From the NCBI RefSeq assembly GCF_009711165.2, contig NZ_WMID02000027.1, forward strand, positions 14,122 to 78,121: DNA of 64,000 nucleotides, read 5' to 3'. The notes below the pieces were generated by a model that did no database searches, had not been told where the DNA came from, and saw nothing but the letters and a program-made list of their open reading frames with translations. The position numbers and the translations under genes were made by a program. This DNA comes from Flavobacterium sp. MC2016-06 (GTDB taxonomy: Bacteria; Bacteroidota; Bacteroidia; Flavobacteriales; Flavobacteriaceae). Below, one piece after another: positions 1 through 10,392 of this stretch (position 1 is the first letter of the stretch; every line of letters begins with the position of its first letter).

Positions 1-798
1 AACGGAAGCGGAAAATCTACCACTTTAGGAATTGTGCTGAATGTTGTTAATAAATCGTCTGGAAACTACAGCTGGTTTGGCGGCAAAATAGAAACTCACG
101 AAGCTTTAAAGAAAGTTGGTGCGATTATAGAAAGACCTAATTTCTATCCGTACATGACAGCCGAAGAAAACTTAAAATTGGTCTGTAAAATTAAGAGCAT
201 CAATTATACTAAAATAAACGAGAAACTAGATTTAGTTGGTTTAACCGAAAGAAAAGACAGCAAATTCAGTACTTTTTCTTTAGGAATGAAACAGCGTCTG
301 GCAATTGCATCGGCACTTTTAAACGATCCCGAAATTTTAATTTTAGATGAGCCTACAAATGGTTTAGATCCGCAGGGAATTCACCAGATTCGTGATATTA
401 TTAGAAAAATTGCTTCGCAGGGAACTACTATTTTATTGGCTTCGCATTTATTAGACGAAGTCGAAAAAGTGTGTTCGCATGTAATTGTTTTAAGAAAAGG
501 CGAAATTTTATACTCTGGTTCAGTTGATGGAATGTCTGCTAATGAAGGCTTTTTTGAGGTTCAGGCAAATGATAACGAAACGTTGAAAACAGCCTTAAAA
601 GAGCATTCTTCTGTAGATAGAATTGCAGAAGAAGAGGGTAAAATTTTGGTTTATCTAAAATCAGATTTATCTGCTTCGGAGTTGAATCAGTATTTATTTT
701 CTAAAAACATCGCGTTGAGTCATTTGGTAAAACGTAAAAATAGTTTAGAAGCACAATTTTTAGAATTAACCAAAAACGCCATTCCTCAAAACAACTAA
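1..798 (+). CDS. ABC transporter ATP-binding protein (5' end cut off by window)
   Basis: This is the ATPase subunit of an ABC-2 type exporter. The frame is already open at base 1, where the second half of the Walker A loop reads NGSGKSTT, so the true start lies left of the window. A GTG at 34 would remove Walker A and is not the start. The signature region FSLGMKQRL (about bases 274-300), Walker B ILILDEP followed by TNGLDPQG (about 334-372) and the H-loop LLASHLLDE (about 433-459) are intact. The LGMKQRL form of the signature is typical of the bacitracin/Nod-factor/GldA-like exporter group. The permease gene follows after 3 bases, so the two are co-transcribed. The substrate cannot be read from the sequence. 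Confidence 0.95.
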   Translation, partial: NGSGKSTTLGIVLNVVNKSSGNYSWFGGKIETHEALKKVGAIIERPNFYPYMTAEENLKLVCKIKSINYTKINEKLDLVGLTERKDSKFSTFSLGMKQRLAIASALLNDPEILILDEPTNGLDPQGIHQIRDIIRKIASQGTTILLASHLLDEVEKVCSHVIVLRKGEILYSGSVDGMSANEGFFEVQANDNETLKTALKEHSSVDRIAEEEGKILVYLKSDLSASELNQYLFSKNIALSHLVKRKNSLEAQFLELTKNAIPQNN

Positions 799-801
799 GC
801 C

Positions 802-1638
802 ATGAAGAGACTACTTTCTATAGAATTACAAAAAATCTGGAAAAATAAAGCCAGCCGCATACTTACTTTAACCTATTTTATTTTACTGTCGTTTATTGCT
901 CTAATTGCTTCGATAAAATTTGATATTGGTATTTTTAAATTTCACATGGCCGAAATGGGTATTTTCAATTTCCCTTTTATTTGGCATTTCAATACTTATG
1001 TTGCTGCTTGGCTTAAATTTTTTCTAGCCATAGTAATTGTTTCTATGATGGCAAATGAATATAGTTATGGTACTTTAAAGCAAAATTTAATTGACGGTTT
1101 AAGCAAAAAAGAATTCATTTTATCAAAATTCTTAACTGTGGTTCTTTTTGCTTTATGCTCAACTATTTTTGTTTTTGTAATGAGTTTAATCTTAGGATTT
1201 ATCTTTTCGTCTTATACTGAATTTGATGTCGTTTTTATCGATTTAGATTATCTTTTAGCTTTTTTTGTAAAGCTGACTGGTTTCTTTTCTTTCTGTTTAT
1301 TTCTAGGAATTTTAGTAAAACGTTCTGCTTTTGCGTTAGGTTTTCTATTGGTTTGGAGTATTCTTGAAGGAATTATAAAAGCGTTTTTGGTTTTTAGAGT
1401 TTTTCCAGAAAGCAATACTGGTAATGCTATAATGCAGTTTTTCCCTTTAGAGGCAATGTCAAATTTAATTATAGAGCCTTTTACTAGATTGTCTATAATA
1501 AGAAATATTGGCACACAAATGGGAGTTGAAAACACTAAAGATTATAGTGTACATTACCTTTCAATTCTAATTGTATTAATTTGGACTTCTTTGTTTGTTT
1601 ATTTTTCTTACAAAATATTAAAAAATAGAGATTTATAG
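802..1638 (+). CDS. ABC-2 type transporter permease
   Basis: A 278-residue integral membrane protein with about six hydrophobic segments: near residues 20-40, 65-85, 105-135, 150-170, 175-200 and 250-270. The long first periplasmic loop between segments 1 and 2 fits the ABC-2 permease family. It starts 3 bases after the ATPase stop codon and is the membrane partner of that protein. The pair could export a peptide, lipid or drug; nothing in the sequence decides. The next gene begins 13 bases downstream but has its own promoter-like element inside the gap, so it is probably a separate unit. Confidence 0.85.
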   Translation: MKRLLSIELQKIWKNKASRILTLTYFILLSFIALIASIKFDIGIFKFHMAEMGIFNFPFIWHFNTYVAAWLKFFLAIVIVSMMANEYSYGTLKQNLIDGLSKKEFILSKFLTVVLFALCSTIFVFVMSLILGFIFSSYTEFDVVFIDLDYLLAFFVKLTGFFSFCLFLGILVKRSAFALGFLLVWSILEGIIKAFLVFRVFPESNTGNAIMQFFPLEAMSNLIIEPFTRLSIIRNIGTQMGVENTKDYSVHYLSILIVLIWTSLFVYFSYKILKNRDL

Positions 1639-1646
1639 TATATTTG
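1639..1646 (+). promoter_or_regulatory. Candidate -7 element TATATTTG before the first T9SS protein
   Basis: TATATTTG fits the Bacteroidota -7 consensus TAnnTTTG. Its last base lies only 5 bases before the ATG at 1652, so a transcript from it would be leaderless or nearly so. No clear -33 TTG was found at a good distance. Confidence 0.4.
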
Positions 1647-1651
1647 TTACT

Positions 1652-3985
1652 ATGAATTATTTGAAGACTTCTCTACTTATTTTATTTATATGCTGCGCGT
1701 TTACAAAGGTAAATGCGCAATATATAAATATTGATGATCAAAAAACGCCACAGCAATTAATTGAAAATATTTTAGTAAACAGCTCCTGTGTTTCGGTTAC
1801 TAATACTTCTGGAACTGGAGATGCTTTTACTCCCGGTCATAATAGTTTTGCTTATTTTAGTGCTGGCACAAGCAGCTTTCCTTTTTCTGAAGGTATTGTT
1901 CTAACTACTTCTACAAGTGCAAATGCCATTGGCCCATATGTTAAAGATAGTGATGGCGGCGGCAGTGTAAACTGGCTTGGTGATGCTGACCTAAATCAAA
2001 CTTTAGGAATTAATTCTGTTAATGCAACTGTACTGGAATTTGACTTTGTTCCTTTAACGGATTTTCTAAATTTCAATTATATTTTTGCTTCAAACGAATA
2101 TCAATATGATTATCCTTGCAGCTATTCTGATGGTTTTGCTTTTTTAATTAGAGAAGCAGGAACAAGTGATCCTTATAAAAATTTAGCCGTAATACCAAAT
2201 ACTACAACTCCTGTTTCTTCGGTAAACATACATCCAACTATTGCACCCGGAATAGGTAGAAATGGTGACTCCTACGCAGGCTGTCCAGAAAAAAACCCAA
2301 CTTATTTTAATGGTTTTAACCCCGCTTCGAGTCCCGTAAACTATACCGCGCAAACTGTTGTAATGAATGCTCAAACCAATGTTACTGCAGGAAAAACGTA
2401 TCATATAAAACTGGTTATTGCAGATGATCGAAACCGATATTATGATTCGGCAGTCTTTTTGCAAGCAGGCAGTTTTGTAACACAAATTAATCTTGGTCCA
2501 GACCAAACAGTTGCAAATAATGATCCTGTTTGTTTTGGAACTACTGTACCATTAAATACAAATCTATCTCCTGCTTATACTTACAAATGGTTTAAAGACA
2601 ATGTAGAAATCATTGGTGCAAATGGTCCTTTATATAATGCTGCAGAAACTGGGACTTATAGAGTCGAAGCTGTATTAACGCCTTCTACTTGTCAAGTAAT
2701 GGGACAAATTAAGCTTGAGTTTGCTCCTGAAATTTTATCTACAAATACAACTCTGGTACAATGCGACGATAATACTGATGGTTTTTCTATTTTTAATTTG
2801 ACTAAAGCAGATAATATTGTAAAAAATAATGTTGCCACAATTTCAAATAAAGGGTATTACGAATCTTTGGCAAATGCACAAGCCGAAACAAACCCGATTT
2901 CAACTCCTGACAAATACACTAATAAGAGCCAAAATCAGATTGTTTATGCAAGACTTGAAAATCAATATGGCTGTTATAAAATTGCTCAAGTAACATTGCA
3001 GATTTCTAATAATGTGATTGCAGATCAAAACCTTATAAAAACTTGTGATGCTGACGGAAATCAAGATGGTTTGTATCAATTTGATCTCAACGCCCAAGTT
3101 ACCCCGCAACTTACTTCTGGTTTACCTAGCGGACTCACTGTTAATTATTATTTGACTGCAAATGATGCTGTATTAGAAGTAAAAGTTCTACCAAATATTT
3201 TCAAAAATACAACGGCTTATGCTCAAACAATTTACGCAAGAGTTGTGAATGGAGCTGATTGTTATGATATAACTCCTATTCCTCTTGTTGTGAATACATT
3301 TGATCCTCCTAATTTTCAAGATGAATCGAAATATTTATGTAAAGACGATGAAATAACATTAACAGCTGCTGCAGGATTTACAAGCTATTTATGGAACACG
3401 GGAAGTACTGCCAATTTTATAGAAGTAAATGCCATAGGAGATTATTCTGTAACGGTAAAAGATGCAAATGGCTGCGAAAAAACGAAGAATTTTAAAGTTC
3501 TTTTGTCTGAACCTGCAGTAATAACAAATGCAGTTGTAAAAGATTTTTCTGGAACAGATAATTCTGTTTTAATAGAATATACCGGAACTGGTGATTATGA
3601 ATTTTCACTAGACGGAGTAGTTTATCAAACCGATCCTTTATTCACAGGTTTAAACCCAGGAACTTACTATGCAATTGCTAGAGATAAAAATGGCTGCGGA
3701 TTGTCTAATTCTTTTACTGTATATGTTTTAGATTATCCAAGATTTTTCACTCCAAACGGAGACGGTTATAATGATTTATGGGCTATTAAAGATATTGATC
3801 AATTACCTGATTATACGATTTATATTTTTGATCGTTATGGTAAATTTTTAAAACAAATGAATCAAAACAGTGTTGGCTGGAATGGAATATTTAATGGCCA
3901 GCAATTACCTTCAGATGATTATTGGTTTACGCTAACTTTTGTAGACGGTAAAAATGTTAAGGGGCATTTTAGTTTAAAAAGATAA
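1652..3985 (+). CDS. T9SS type B secreted protein with choice-of-anchor L domain
   Basis: A 777-residue surface or secreted protein. Residues 1-22 form a signal peptide ending VNAQ. Residues about 40-275 match the choice-of-anchor L family (NYIFASNEY, YSDGFAFLI, PNTTTPVS). An Ig-like segment follows (YKWFKDNVEI). Then come two repeats of about 90 residues, each opening with a CD-x-DG pattern (QCDDNTDG, TCDADGNQDG) and closing with IYAR or VYAR. A second Ig-like segment (SYLWNTGS) precedes a SprB-like stretch (YEFSLDG). The last 80 residues (FFTPNGDGYNDLW to GHFSLKR) are the gliding-motility-associated type B sorting domain. Export through the T9SS is inferred from that domain. The next gene is a paralogue ending in the same GHFSLKR. 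Adhesion or glycan binding is plausible, but no catalytic motif is visible. Confidence 0.9.
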   Translation: MNYLKTSLLILFICCAFTKVNAQYINIDDQKTPQQLIENILVNSSCVSVTNTSGTGDAFTPGHNSFAYFSAGTSSFPFSEGIVLTTSTSANAIGPYVKDSDGGGSVNWLGDADLNQTLGINSVNATVLEFDFVPLTDFLNFNYIFASNEYQYDYPCSYSDGFAFLIREAGTSDPYKNLAVIPNTTTPVSSVNIHPTIAPGIGRNGDSYAGCPEKNPTYFNGFNPASSPVNYTAQTVVMNAQTNVTAGKTYHIKLVIADDRNRYYDSAVFLQAGSFVTQINLGPDQTVANNDPVCFGTTVPLNTNLSPAYTYKWFKDNVEIIGANGPLYNAAETGTYRVEAVLTPSTCQVMGQIKLEFAPEILSTNTTLVQCDDNTDGFSIFNLTKADNIVKNNVATISNKGYYESLANAQAETNPISTPDKYTNKSQNQIVYARLENQYGCYKIAQVTLQISNNVIADQNLIKTCDADGNQDGLYQFDLNAQVTPQLTSGLPSGLTVNYYLTANDAVLEVKVLPNIFKNTTAYAQTIYARVVNGADCYDITPIPLVVNTFDPPNFQDESKYLCKDDEITLTAAAGFTSYLWNTGSTANFIEVNAIGDYSVTVKDANGCEKTKNFKVLLSEPAVITNAVVKDFSGTDNSVLIEYTGTGDYEFSLDGVVYQTDPLFTGLNPGTYYAIARDKNGCGLSNSFTVYVLDYPRFFTPNGDGYNDLWAIKDIDQLPDYTIYIFDRYGKFLKQMNQNSVGWNGIFNGQQLPSDDYWFTLTFVDGKNVKGHFSLKR

Positions 3986-4113
3986 TAGCTGTTTTTAAAC
4001 CTGGATTTATAATTACAAATGCAGTAAAAAATTAAATAAACTTGAGAAACTAAATTGCTTCACAAAAATAAAAAGCTAAAAATTATCTTATATTTACATC
4101 TTACCGCTATAAG

Positions 4114-6558
4114 ATGAATCTAGTTAAAATATCAGTAATTCTATTTTTATTTTCAATAAACATATATGCTCAAAATGATTGCCAAGATGCAATTGTTGTT
4201 TGCGGAAACTCTGGTTTTCAAGGCTTAAGTACACGCGGAGCAGGAAATATTGACGAACTTACGTCTGCTAATAGCTGCGGTGCACGAGAAAGCAATAGTA
4301 TATGGCTAAAACTTTCTGTCAAGACTGCTGGTACTTTAGGTTTTATTATCAAACCCGAGAGCAAGGATTTAAGAGAAGATTTTGATTTTGTTGTATTTGG
4401 TCCTAATGCGGCTTGTAATGCACTCGGACAAAATATTAGATGCTCCTCCACAAATCCGCTTGCAGCAAGGTTAAATGACAATCTGACTGGAATGACTGGC
4501 GATTATTCTGACCTATATGAAGGCCCTGGCGCAGATGGGAACAGTTATGTAAAATGGCTTACGGTAAATGCAGGAGATACTTATTTTATTGTTGTAGACA
4601 GACCAATTGGAAGTAGTGATTTCTCAATAGAATGGATAGGAACAGCTACTTTTGATGATCCTCCAAGCATTAATATACCGCAGGCAAATGCATTAGATTT
4701 GGTAAAATCAGATTTTTCAGGAGCGCCAAATCCTACAGCCAATTTTGACCTAACTAAAAATACATCGGTTATAATTGGATCTCAAACTGGTGTCGAAGTT
4801 ACTTATCATACTTCTGCTAATGATGCTATTACTAATGTAAATCCTATAATTGACCCTGCAGCATTTAAAAATACTTCAAATCCTCAAGCAATTTATGTTA
4901 GAGTTACGAATACAGTTACTCATTGTTACAATTCAAGTTCTTTTAATCTTACCATAGATGATAAAATTACTTTTCTTAAACGTACTTATGAGATATGCGA
5001 TGACAGTGATACAAATTCTTTTGATGGAAAAGCAAAGATTGACTTAAATAAAGTAACGGCTGTTATTTTTGATGATCAAGACACTTCGCCCCTCACTATC
5101 AATTATTATTTATCTCAAGATGATGCAGATAATGACATCAATAAATTATCGAATACTTTTATTAACACGAATCCATTTCAACAATCAATTTTCATAAGAG
5201 TCTTTACCAGCGAAACTAGCAGCCCTGCACAGGAGATTAAAATAATTATCAACCCGCTCCCACCTGTTAATAATGTTAGTTTAATACAATGTGATTCTGG
5301 TGAAAATGCTAATGGATTAGTTTTATTTAATTTAAAAGAAGTAAATTCTACTTTAACAAATAACAATACAGATCTTGAAACCTCCTTTTTTGTAAATAAT
5401 TCTGATGCCATAAATAATATTAATCCGTTAGTTACAGCATATACTGCTATTAGTAATCCACAAATAGTTTCTGTTAGAATTACTAATTCAAAAACTAAAT
5501 GTTACAGCATCTCTAACCTAACATTAAAAACCAATGTTATTTCAGAAACGACATATGCAATAAATCCTGTTTGCGATGATGATGGAAATGAAGACGGAAT
5601 ACATTTATTCAATTTAACTGAAGCAAATATTCCTTTTACTGCTACACAAAAAATAAAATATTATCTTACTCAAAATGATGCTTTATTAGAACAAAATCAA
5701 ATTGAAACTCCCAATTCTTTTCAGAATCAAACACCTTATAATCAAATTGTATTTGCAAGAATAGAAGAAGGAAATGATTGTTTCGGAATCAGTAAAATAA
5801 AACTCGAAGTTATTAAATTACCTGATATTGAAACTAAAGCAACTACCAATGTATGCGACAATATCCCGTCTTATTATACTCATTTAGATGCTGGAATAAA
5901 AAACAATACTGCTAATGATGATTTCTCCTATATCTGGCACAAAGATGGTGTTGAAATTCTAAATAAAAGAGCACCAACTTTAGATGTTTATTCAACTGGA
6001 ATTTATTCGGTAATTGTAACAAATAAAAATAATTGTTCTAAAACTAGAGTGATAGAAGTTACTTCTTCAAATGCAGCTACGATTGAAAAGATTGACATTG
6101 TCGATTTACAAATTGATAATGCAAATACAATTACGATTAACGTGTCTGGAAAAGGAGAATATGAATATAGTTTAAACACATCAAATGGACCTTTTCAGGA
6201 CTCTAATGTATTTGATCATATAAATGCCGGAATTCACGAAATTTATGTAAACGACAAAAAAAATTGTGGTACCGTAAGTAAAACAGTCGCAGTCTTGGGT
6301 GCACCGCATTATTTTACTCCAAATAATGACGGCTATAATGATTATTGGAATATAATTGGGCTAAATACCAGCGAATACAAAAACTCGATTATCATTATTT
6401 ACGATCGCTTTGGAACTTTCCTCAAACAAATCTCTCCATCAGGTATAGGCTGGGACGGAACAGCTTCTGGAAACCCATTACCCGCAGATGATTATTGGTA
6501 CACTTTAAAACTAGCTGACAATCGAGAAGCAAAAGGTCATTTTAGTTTGAAAAGATAA
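4114..6558 (+). CDS. T9SS type B secreted repeat protein
   Basis: An 814-residue protein with a signal peptide (residues 1-20, ending IYAQ). The N-terminal 160 residues resemble the CUB-like secreted domains of flavobacteria (SIWLKLSV, GDTYFIVVDRP), but the family assignment is uncertain. Four repeats of about 90 residues follow, with CDD or CDS openings, NYYLSQDDA- or KYYLTQNDA-type cores and IYVR, IFIR or VFAR endings. They are the same repeat type as in the preceding gene. An Ig-like module (YIWHKDGVEI) precedes the C-terminal type B sorting domain (YFTPNNDGYNDYWNI, ending GHFSLKR). The 128-base gap from the previous gene contains no terminator, so the pair may be co-expressed. It is probably a surface adhesin; the function is not established. 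Confidence 0.88.
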   Translation: MNLVKISVILFLFSINIYAQNDCQDAIVVCGNSGFQGLSTRGAGNIDELTSANSCGARESNSIWLKLSVKTAGTLGFIIKPESKDLREDFDFVVFGPNAACNALGQNIRCSSTNPLAARLNDNLTGMTGDYSDLYEGPGADGNSYVKWLTVNAGDTYFIVVDRPIGSSDFSIEWIGTATFDDPPSINIPQANALDLVKSDFSGAPNPTANFDLTKNTSVIIGSQTGVEVTYHTSANDAITNVNPIIDPAAFKNTSNPQAIYVRVTNTVTHCYNSSSFNLTIDDKITFLKRTYEICDDSDTNSFDGKAKIDLNKVTAVIFDDQDTSPLTINYYLSQDDADNDINKLSNTFINTNPFQQSIFIRVFTSETSSPAQEIKIIINPLPPVNNVSLIQCDSGENANGLVLFNLKEVNSTLTNNNTDLETSFFVNNSDAINNINPLVTAYTAISNPQIVSVRITNSKTKCYSISNLTLKTNVISETTYAINPVCDDDGNEDGIHLFNLTEANIPFTATQKIKYYLTQNDALLEQNQIETPNSFQNQTPYNQIVFARIEEGNDCFGISKIKLEVIKLPDIETKATTNVCDNIPSYYTHLDAGIKNNTANDDFSYIWHKDGVEILNKRAPTLDVYSTGIYSVIVTNKNNCSKTRVIEVTSSNAATIEKIDIVDLQIDNANTITINVSGKGEYEYSLNTSNGPFQDSNVFDHINAGIHEIYVNDKKNCGTVSKTVAVLGAPHYFTPNNDGYNDYWNIIGLNTSEYKNSIIIIYDRFGTFLKQISPSGIGWDGTASGNPLPADDYWYTLKLADNREAKGHFSLKR

Positions 6559-6655
6559 TATTAAAATCAAATTCCAAATTTTTAAAATTCCAAATTTCAA
6601 GATAATAAAACTGAAGTTCCAAATTTAGAAATTTCAATTTTCAATTTTACTAAAA

Positions 6656-6694
6656 AAAAATCCCAAACTCCAGAAATTGGAATTTGGGATTTTT
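6656..6694. terminator. Bidirectional terminator between convergent genes
   Basis: A 12-base inverted repeat AAAAATCCCAAA (6656-6667) / TTTGGGATTTTT (6683-6694) with A-rich and T-rich flanks on both sides. It lies between the T9SS gene on the plus strand and typA on the minus strand, and can terminate both. The sequence just downstream, TATTGGAATTT, recurs after the terminator at 10873-10892. Confidence 0.8.
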
Positions 6695-6713
6695 ATATTG
6701 GAATTTAAATCTT

Positions 6714-8510
6714 TTAGATTTTGAATCTTTTTCTGTCAGTTTCAGTTAAGTGAATCTTTCTTATACGGATCGATTTTGGTGTAACTTCAACATATTCATC
6801 TTTTTGAATGTACTCTAAAGCTTCTTCAAGAGAGAAAATGATTGGCGGGATAATTCTCGCTTTCTCATCATTTCCAGATGAACGAACGTTTGATTGTTTT
6901 TTCTCTTTCGTTACGTTTACAGACATATCATCTGCACGAGAGTTTTCTCCAATTACCTGACCTTCATAAATTTCTGAATTTGGTTCAATGAAGAATTTTC
7001 CACGATCTTGTAATTTATCGATAGAATAAGGAATAGCTTTTCCTTTTTCCATAGAAATTAATGAACCTTTGTTACGTCCAGCAATTTCTCCTTTGTAAGG
7101 CTCATATCCAATAAAACGGTGTGCCATAATAGCTTCACCAGCTGTTGCAGTAAGTAATTGATTACGTAATCCAATAATTCCACGAGATGGAATATTAAAT
7201 TTCACAATCATACGTTCCCCTTTTGTTTCCATGCTTAGCATTTCACCTTTACGCATAGTAACAAACTCAACTGCTCTACCTGAAAGATTTTCTGGTAAGT
7301 CGATTGTTAATTCCTCAATTGGTTCACATTTTTTACCATCAATTTCTTTGATGATAACTTGTGGCTGACCGATTTGTAACTCATATCCTTCTCTTCTCAT
7401 TGTTTCAATAAGAACAGATAAGTGAAGTACTCCACGACCAAAAACCATGAATTTATCAGCAGAATCAGTTTCACCTAACTTCATAGCTAAGTTTTTCTCT
7501 AATTCTTTTGTAAGTCTTTCTCTAATATGACGAGAAGTTACAAATTTACCTTCTTTACCAAAGAAAGGAGAGTCATTAATAGTAAATAACATACTCATTG
7601 TTGGCTCATCGATAGCAATAGATGCTAAACCTTCTGGGTTTTCATGATCAGCGATTGTATCTCCAATTTCAAAACCTTCAACACCAACAATAGCACAAAT
7701 ATCTCCAGCAATTACTTCTGCTACTTTTTTACGTCCAAGACCTTCAAAAGTGTGTAATTCTTTGATACGTGATTTACTGATAGTTCCGTCTCTTTTTACT
7801 AATGAGATTGGCATACCTTCTTTTAATACACCTCTTTCTAAACGACCAATAGCGATACGTCCTGTAAACGCTGAGAAATCTAAAGATGTAATCAACATTT
7901 GAGGAGTTCCTTCTGATACTTTAGGAGCTGGTACATTTTCAACAACCATATCTAATAATGCTTCAACATTATCAGTTACGTTTTCCCAATGATCAGACAT
8001 CCAGTTGTTTTTAGCAGAACCATAAACTGTTGGAAAATCCAACTGCCATTCTTCAGCACCTAATTCAAACATTAAGTCAAAAACTTTCTCGTGAACTTCT
8101 TCAGGAGTACAGTTTTCTTTATCAACTTTATTGATAACTACACAAGGTTTTAAACCTAAATCAATAGCTTTTTGTAGTACGAAACGAGTTTGTGGCATTG
8201 GCCCTTCAAAAGCATCGACTAACAAACATACACCATCGGCCATGTTTAATACACGTTCAACTTCACCTCCAAAATCCGCGTGGCCAGGAGTGTCAATAAT
8301 ATTGATTTTTGTTCCTTTATATTGAACAGATACGTTCTTAGAAGTAATAGTAATACCTCTCTCACGCTCTAAATCGTTATTATCAAGAATTAAATCACCT
8401 GTGTTTTCGTTGTCACGAAATAATTGACAGTGATACATAATTTTATCAACCAAAGTGGTTTTACCGTGATCGACGTGGGCAATAATTGCAATGTTTCTAA
8501 TAGATTCCAT
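6714..8510 (-). CDS. typA: Ribosome-associated translational GTPase TypA/BipA
   Basis: A 598-residue translational GTPase of the EF-G/LepA superfamily, the full length of the family. The P-loop is AHVDHGKTT (residues 11-19). It is followed by the switch regions with RGITI and [12 protein letters not shown], and NKVD for guanine specificity. The C-terminal half holds the EF-G domain III/V equivalents and the TypA-specific tail ([31 protein letters not shown]). It binds ribosomes and supports assembly or stress adaptation in the cytosol. It is a single-gene unit with a good -7 element at 8530-8537 and a strong terminator. Confidence 0.98.
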   Translation of the reverse strand: MESIRNIAIIAHVDHGKTTLVDKIMYHCQLFRDNENTGDLILDNNDLERERGITITSKNVSVQYKGTKINIIDTPGHADFGGEVERVLNMADGVCLLVDAFEGPMPQTRFVLQKAIDLGLKPCVVINKVDKENCTPEEVHEKVFDLMFELGAEEWQLDFPTVYGSAKNNWMSDHWENVTDNVEALLDMVVENVPAPKVSEGTPQMLITSLDFSAFTGRIAIGRLERGVLKEGMPISLVKRDGTISKSRIKELHTFEGLGRKKVAEVIAGDICAIVGVEGFEIGDTIADHENPEGLASIAIDEPTMSMLFTINDSPFFGKEGKFVTSRHIRERLTKELEKNLAMKLGETDSADKFMVFGRGVLHLSVLIETMRREGYELQIGQPQVIIKEIDGKKCEPIEELTIDLPENLSGRAVEFVTMRKGEMLSMETKGERMIVKFNIPSRGIIGLRNQLLTATAGEAIMAHRFIGYEPYKGEIAGRNKGSLISMEKGKAIPYSIDKLQDRGKFFIEPNSEIYEGQVIGENSRADDMSVNVTKEKKQSNVRSSGNDEKARIIPPIIFSLEEALEYIQKDEYVEVTPKSIRIRKIHLTETDRKRFKI

Positions 8511-8529
8511 CTGAGATTTTTAATGGGTG

Positions 8530-8537
8530 CAAAGGTA
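8530..8537 (-). promoter_or_regulatory. -7 promoter element of typA
   Basis: The minus strand reads TACCTTTG, an exact match to TAnnTTTG, 20 bases upstream of the typA start codon. No convincing -33 element was identified. Confidence 0.6.
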
Positions 8538-8665
8538 CACTTTATTTTGATATAAAAAACGTTTCTACGATAGTTTGCGTAGAGACAAGTAATTAACTGT
8601 GTGCAAATATATAATTTTGACACCAAATTGGATTGTACTTATTGTATAGTTATTGTTAATTTAAC

Positions 8666-8673
8666 TATATTTG
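8666..8673 (+). promoter_or_regulatory. Candidate -7 element of the PAS histidine kinase
   Basis: TATATTTG matches TAnnTTTG; a TTG at 8642-8644 lies 21 bases upstream as a possible -33. Only 4 bases separate it from the ATG at 8678, which implies a leaderless or very short 5' end. Confidence 0.45.
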
Positions 8674-8677
8674 AGTA

Positions 8678-10387
8678 ATGAAAAGTAAAACTGTCCAAAT
8701 TACACTAATTTACGTTATCATATCACTAATTATGGCAATAGTATGCCATATAATACTCACTACTTACTTTTCTAAAACAGGATATTTTTATTTATTCCTC
8801 ATAAAGGACGTATTTTTCATCCTTACTACAGGACTCATTTTCAAACAAATACTTTCAAAAAACGACAATAAAAATATTGCGATCTTTGAAAAATTAAAAG
8901 AAACAAATGAAGAAATAAAAGAATCGAACGAAAAATATGATATTGTAGCAAAAGCAACAAGTGACACGATTTGGGACTGGAAAATTCAGGAAGACAGCAT
9001 AAATTGGAACAAAGGCATTGAAATTGTTTTTGGTTACAATCCGTCTGAAGTTGGCAAAACCTCAAAGTGGTGGTTTGACAAAATTCATCCCGAAGACAGT
9101 ATCAGAATGTCAATCAAATTATACTCATTTATTGAACAAAAAACCGAAAAATGGCAGGATCAATACCGTTTTAGATGTGCCGACGGAACTTATAAATATG
9201 TACTAGATCGAGGTTTTTTATTAAAAGACGAAAACGGAAGAGCTATAAGAATGATTGGTGCAATTCAAGATATCACCAAACAAAAAGAAGAAGAACAACG
9301 ATTAAAGCTTTTAGAAACCGTAATTACACAATCTAAGGATTCTATTTTGATTACAGAAGCAAATTCTGCTAATCGTAAAATTCCTAAAATAGTATATGTA
9401 AATCCAGCATTTTCTCAAATGTCTGGATATCTATCACATGAAATAATCGGTAAATCTCCGAATATTTTCAAGGGACCTAAATCAGACTCAGAAGAACTTA
9501 AAAAACTTTTAAGAGCAATAAAAAATGAGGAAGAGTGCTTAATAGAAACCATTACATACACCAAAAACAAAGAAGAATATTGGGTTAGATTTTCTATGAT
9601 TCCTATTTTTAACAGCGAAGGAGTTATTTCCCACTGGATTTCTATACAAAGAGATATTACAGACGAAAAGAAATTAGAAACTGAAAAAGAGCATTTAATT
9701 CGAGAACTAACACAAAACAACAAAGACTTAAAACAGTTCTCATATATTACCTCACATAATTTACGTGCTCCTTTATCAAATCTTATCGGCCTTTTAAATC
9801 TTATTGAAGATATTCCGATTGAAAACGAAGAACTTGAAGAAATTTTAGCCGGTTTTACCAAATCTACCCACTTGTTAAACGAAACGATAAATGATTTAGT
9901 AAAAGTAATTATCATTAAAGACAATCCTTCTATGCAAAAAGAAGAAGTTTCTTTAAAAGAAGTATTCGAAAACGTATTTAGTCAATTATCATTTCAAATA
10001 GAATTACACAAACCAATTATTAAACTTAAGTTTGACCGAGTTCCATTATTAATCACCAACAAAGCCTATATAGAAAGTATTTTACTCAATTTATTAACCA
10101 ATTCTATAAAATACAAATCAGAAAATAGAAAATTAAAAATATCTATTATTGCAGAACAAATAGATAACAAAGCAATATTAACTTTTAAAGACAACGGGAT
10201 TGGAATCGATTTAGAGCGAAATCGAGATAAAATTTTCGGACTGTACCAAAGATTCCACAATTATCCCGATAGTAAGGGACTTGGTTTATACCTTGTAAAA
10301 TCGCAGGTAGAAACAATGGGAGGAACAATTAGTATAGACAGTGAAGTCAATAAAGGAACTACATTTACAATAACATTCAAAAACTAA
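8678..10387 (+). CDS. PAS-domain sensor histidine kinase
   Basis: A 569-residue membrane-bound kinase. Two membrane segments (about residues 7-29 and 37-57) are joined by a very short loop, so there is no sizeable periplasmic sensor. A charged coiled-coil linker (60-85) leads to PAS1 with its PAC tail (about 88-200, WDWKIQEDSINW to IGAIQDITKQ) and PAS2 (about 205-330, ending WISIQRDITDEKK). The HisKA box is TSHNLRAPLSNL, with His360 as the phosphorylated residue. The ATPase domain has N-box NLLTNSIKYK, G1 DNGIGID and G2 GLGLYLV. Sensing is probably cytoplasmic, through the PAS domains. The receiver protein starts 5 bases downstream and is the likely partner. Confidence 0.93.
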   Translation: MKSKTVQITLIYVIISLIMAIVCHIILTTYFSKTGYFYLFLIKDVFFILTTGLIFKQILSKNDNKNIAIFEKLKETNEEIKESNEKYDIVAKATSDTIWDWKIQEDSINWNKGIEIVFGYNPSEVGKTSKWWFDKIHPEDSIRMSIKLYSFIEQKTEKWQDQYRFRCADGTYKYVLDRGFLLKDENGRAIRMIGAIQDITKQKEEEQRLKLLETVITQSKDSILITEANSANRKIPKIVYVNPAFSQMSGYLSHEIIGKSPNIFKGPKSDSEELKKLLRAIKNEEECLIETITYTKNKEEYWVRFSMIPIFNSEGVISHWISIQRDITDEKKLETEKEHLIRELTQNNKDLKQFSYITSHNLRAPLSNLIGLLNLIEDIPIENEELEEILAGFTKSTHLLNETINDLVKVIIIKDNPSMQKEEVSLKEVFENVFSQLSFQIELHKPIIKLKFDRVPLLITNKAYIESILLNLLTNSIKYKSENRKLKISIIAEQIDNKAILTFKDNGIGIDLERNRDKIFGLYQRFHNYPDSKGLGLYLVKSQVETMGGTISIDSEVNKGTTFTITFKN

Positions 10388-10392
10388 GTATT

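Noticed and set aside
9415..9924. 169-codon open frame on the minus strand inside the PAS kinase gene
   Set aside because: Antisense shadow with Ser/Phe/Ile-rich composition and no start context; the kinase frame carries PAS and HisKA motifs.
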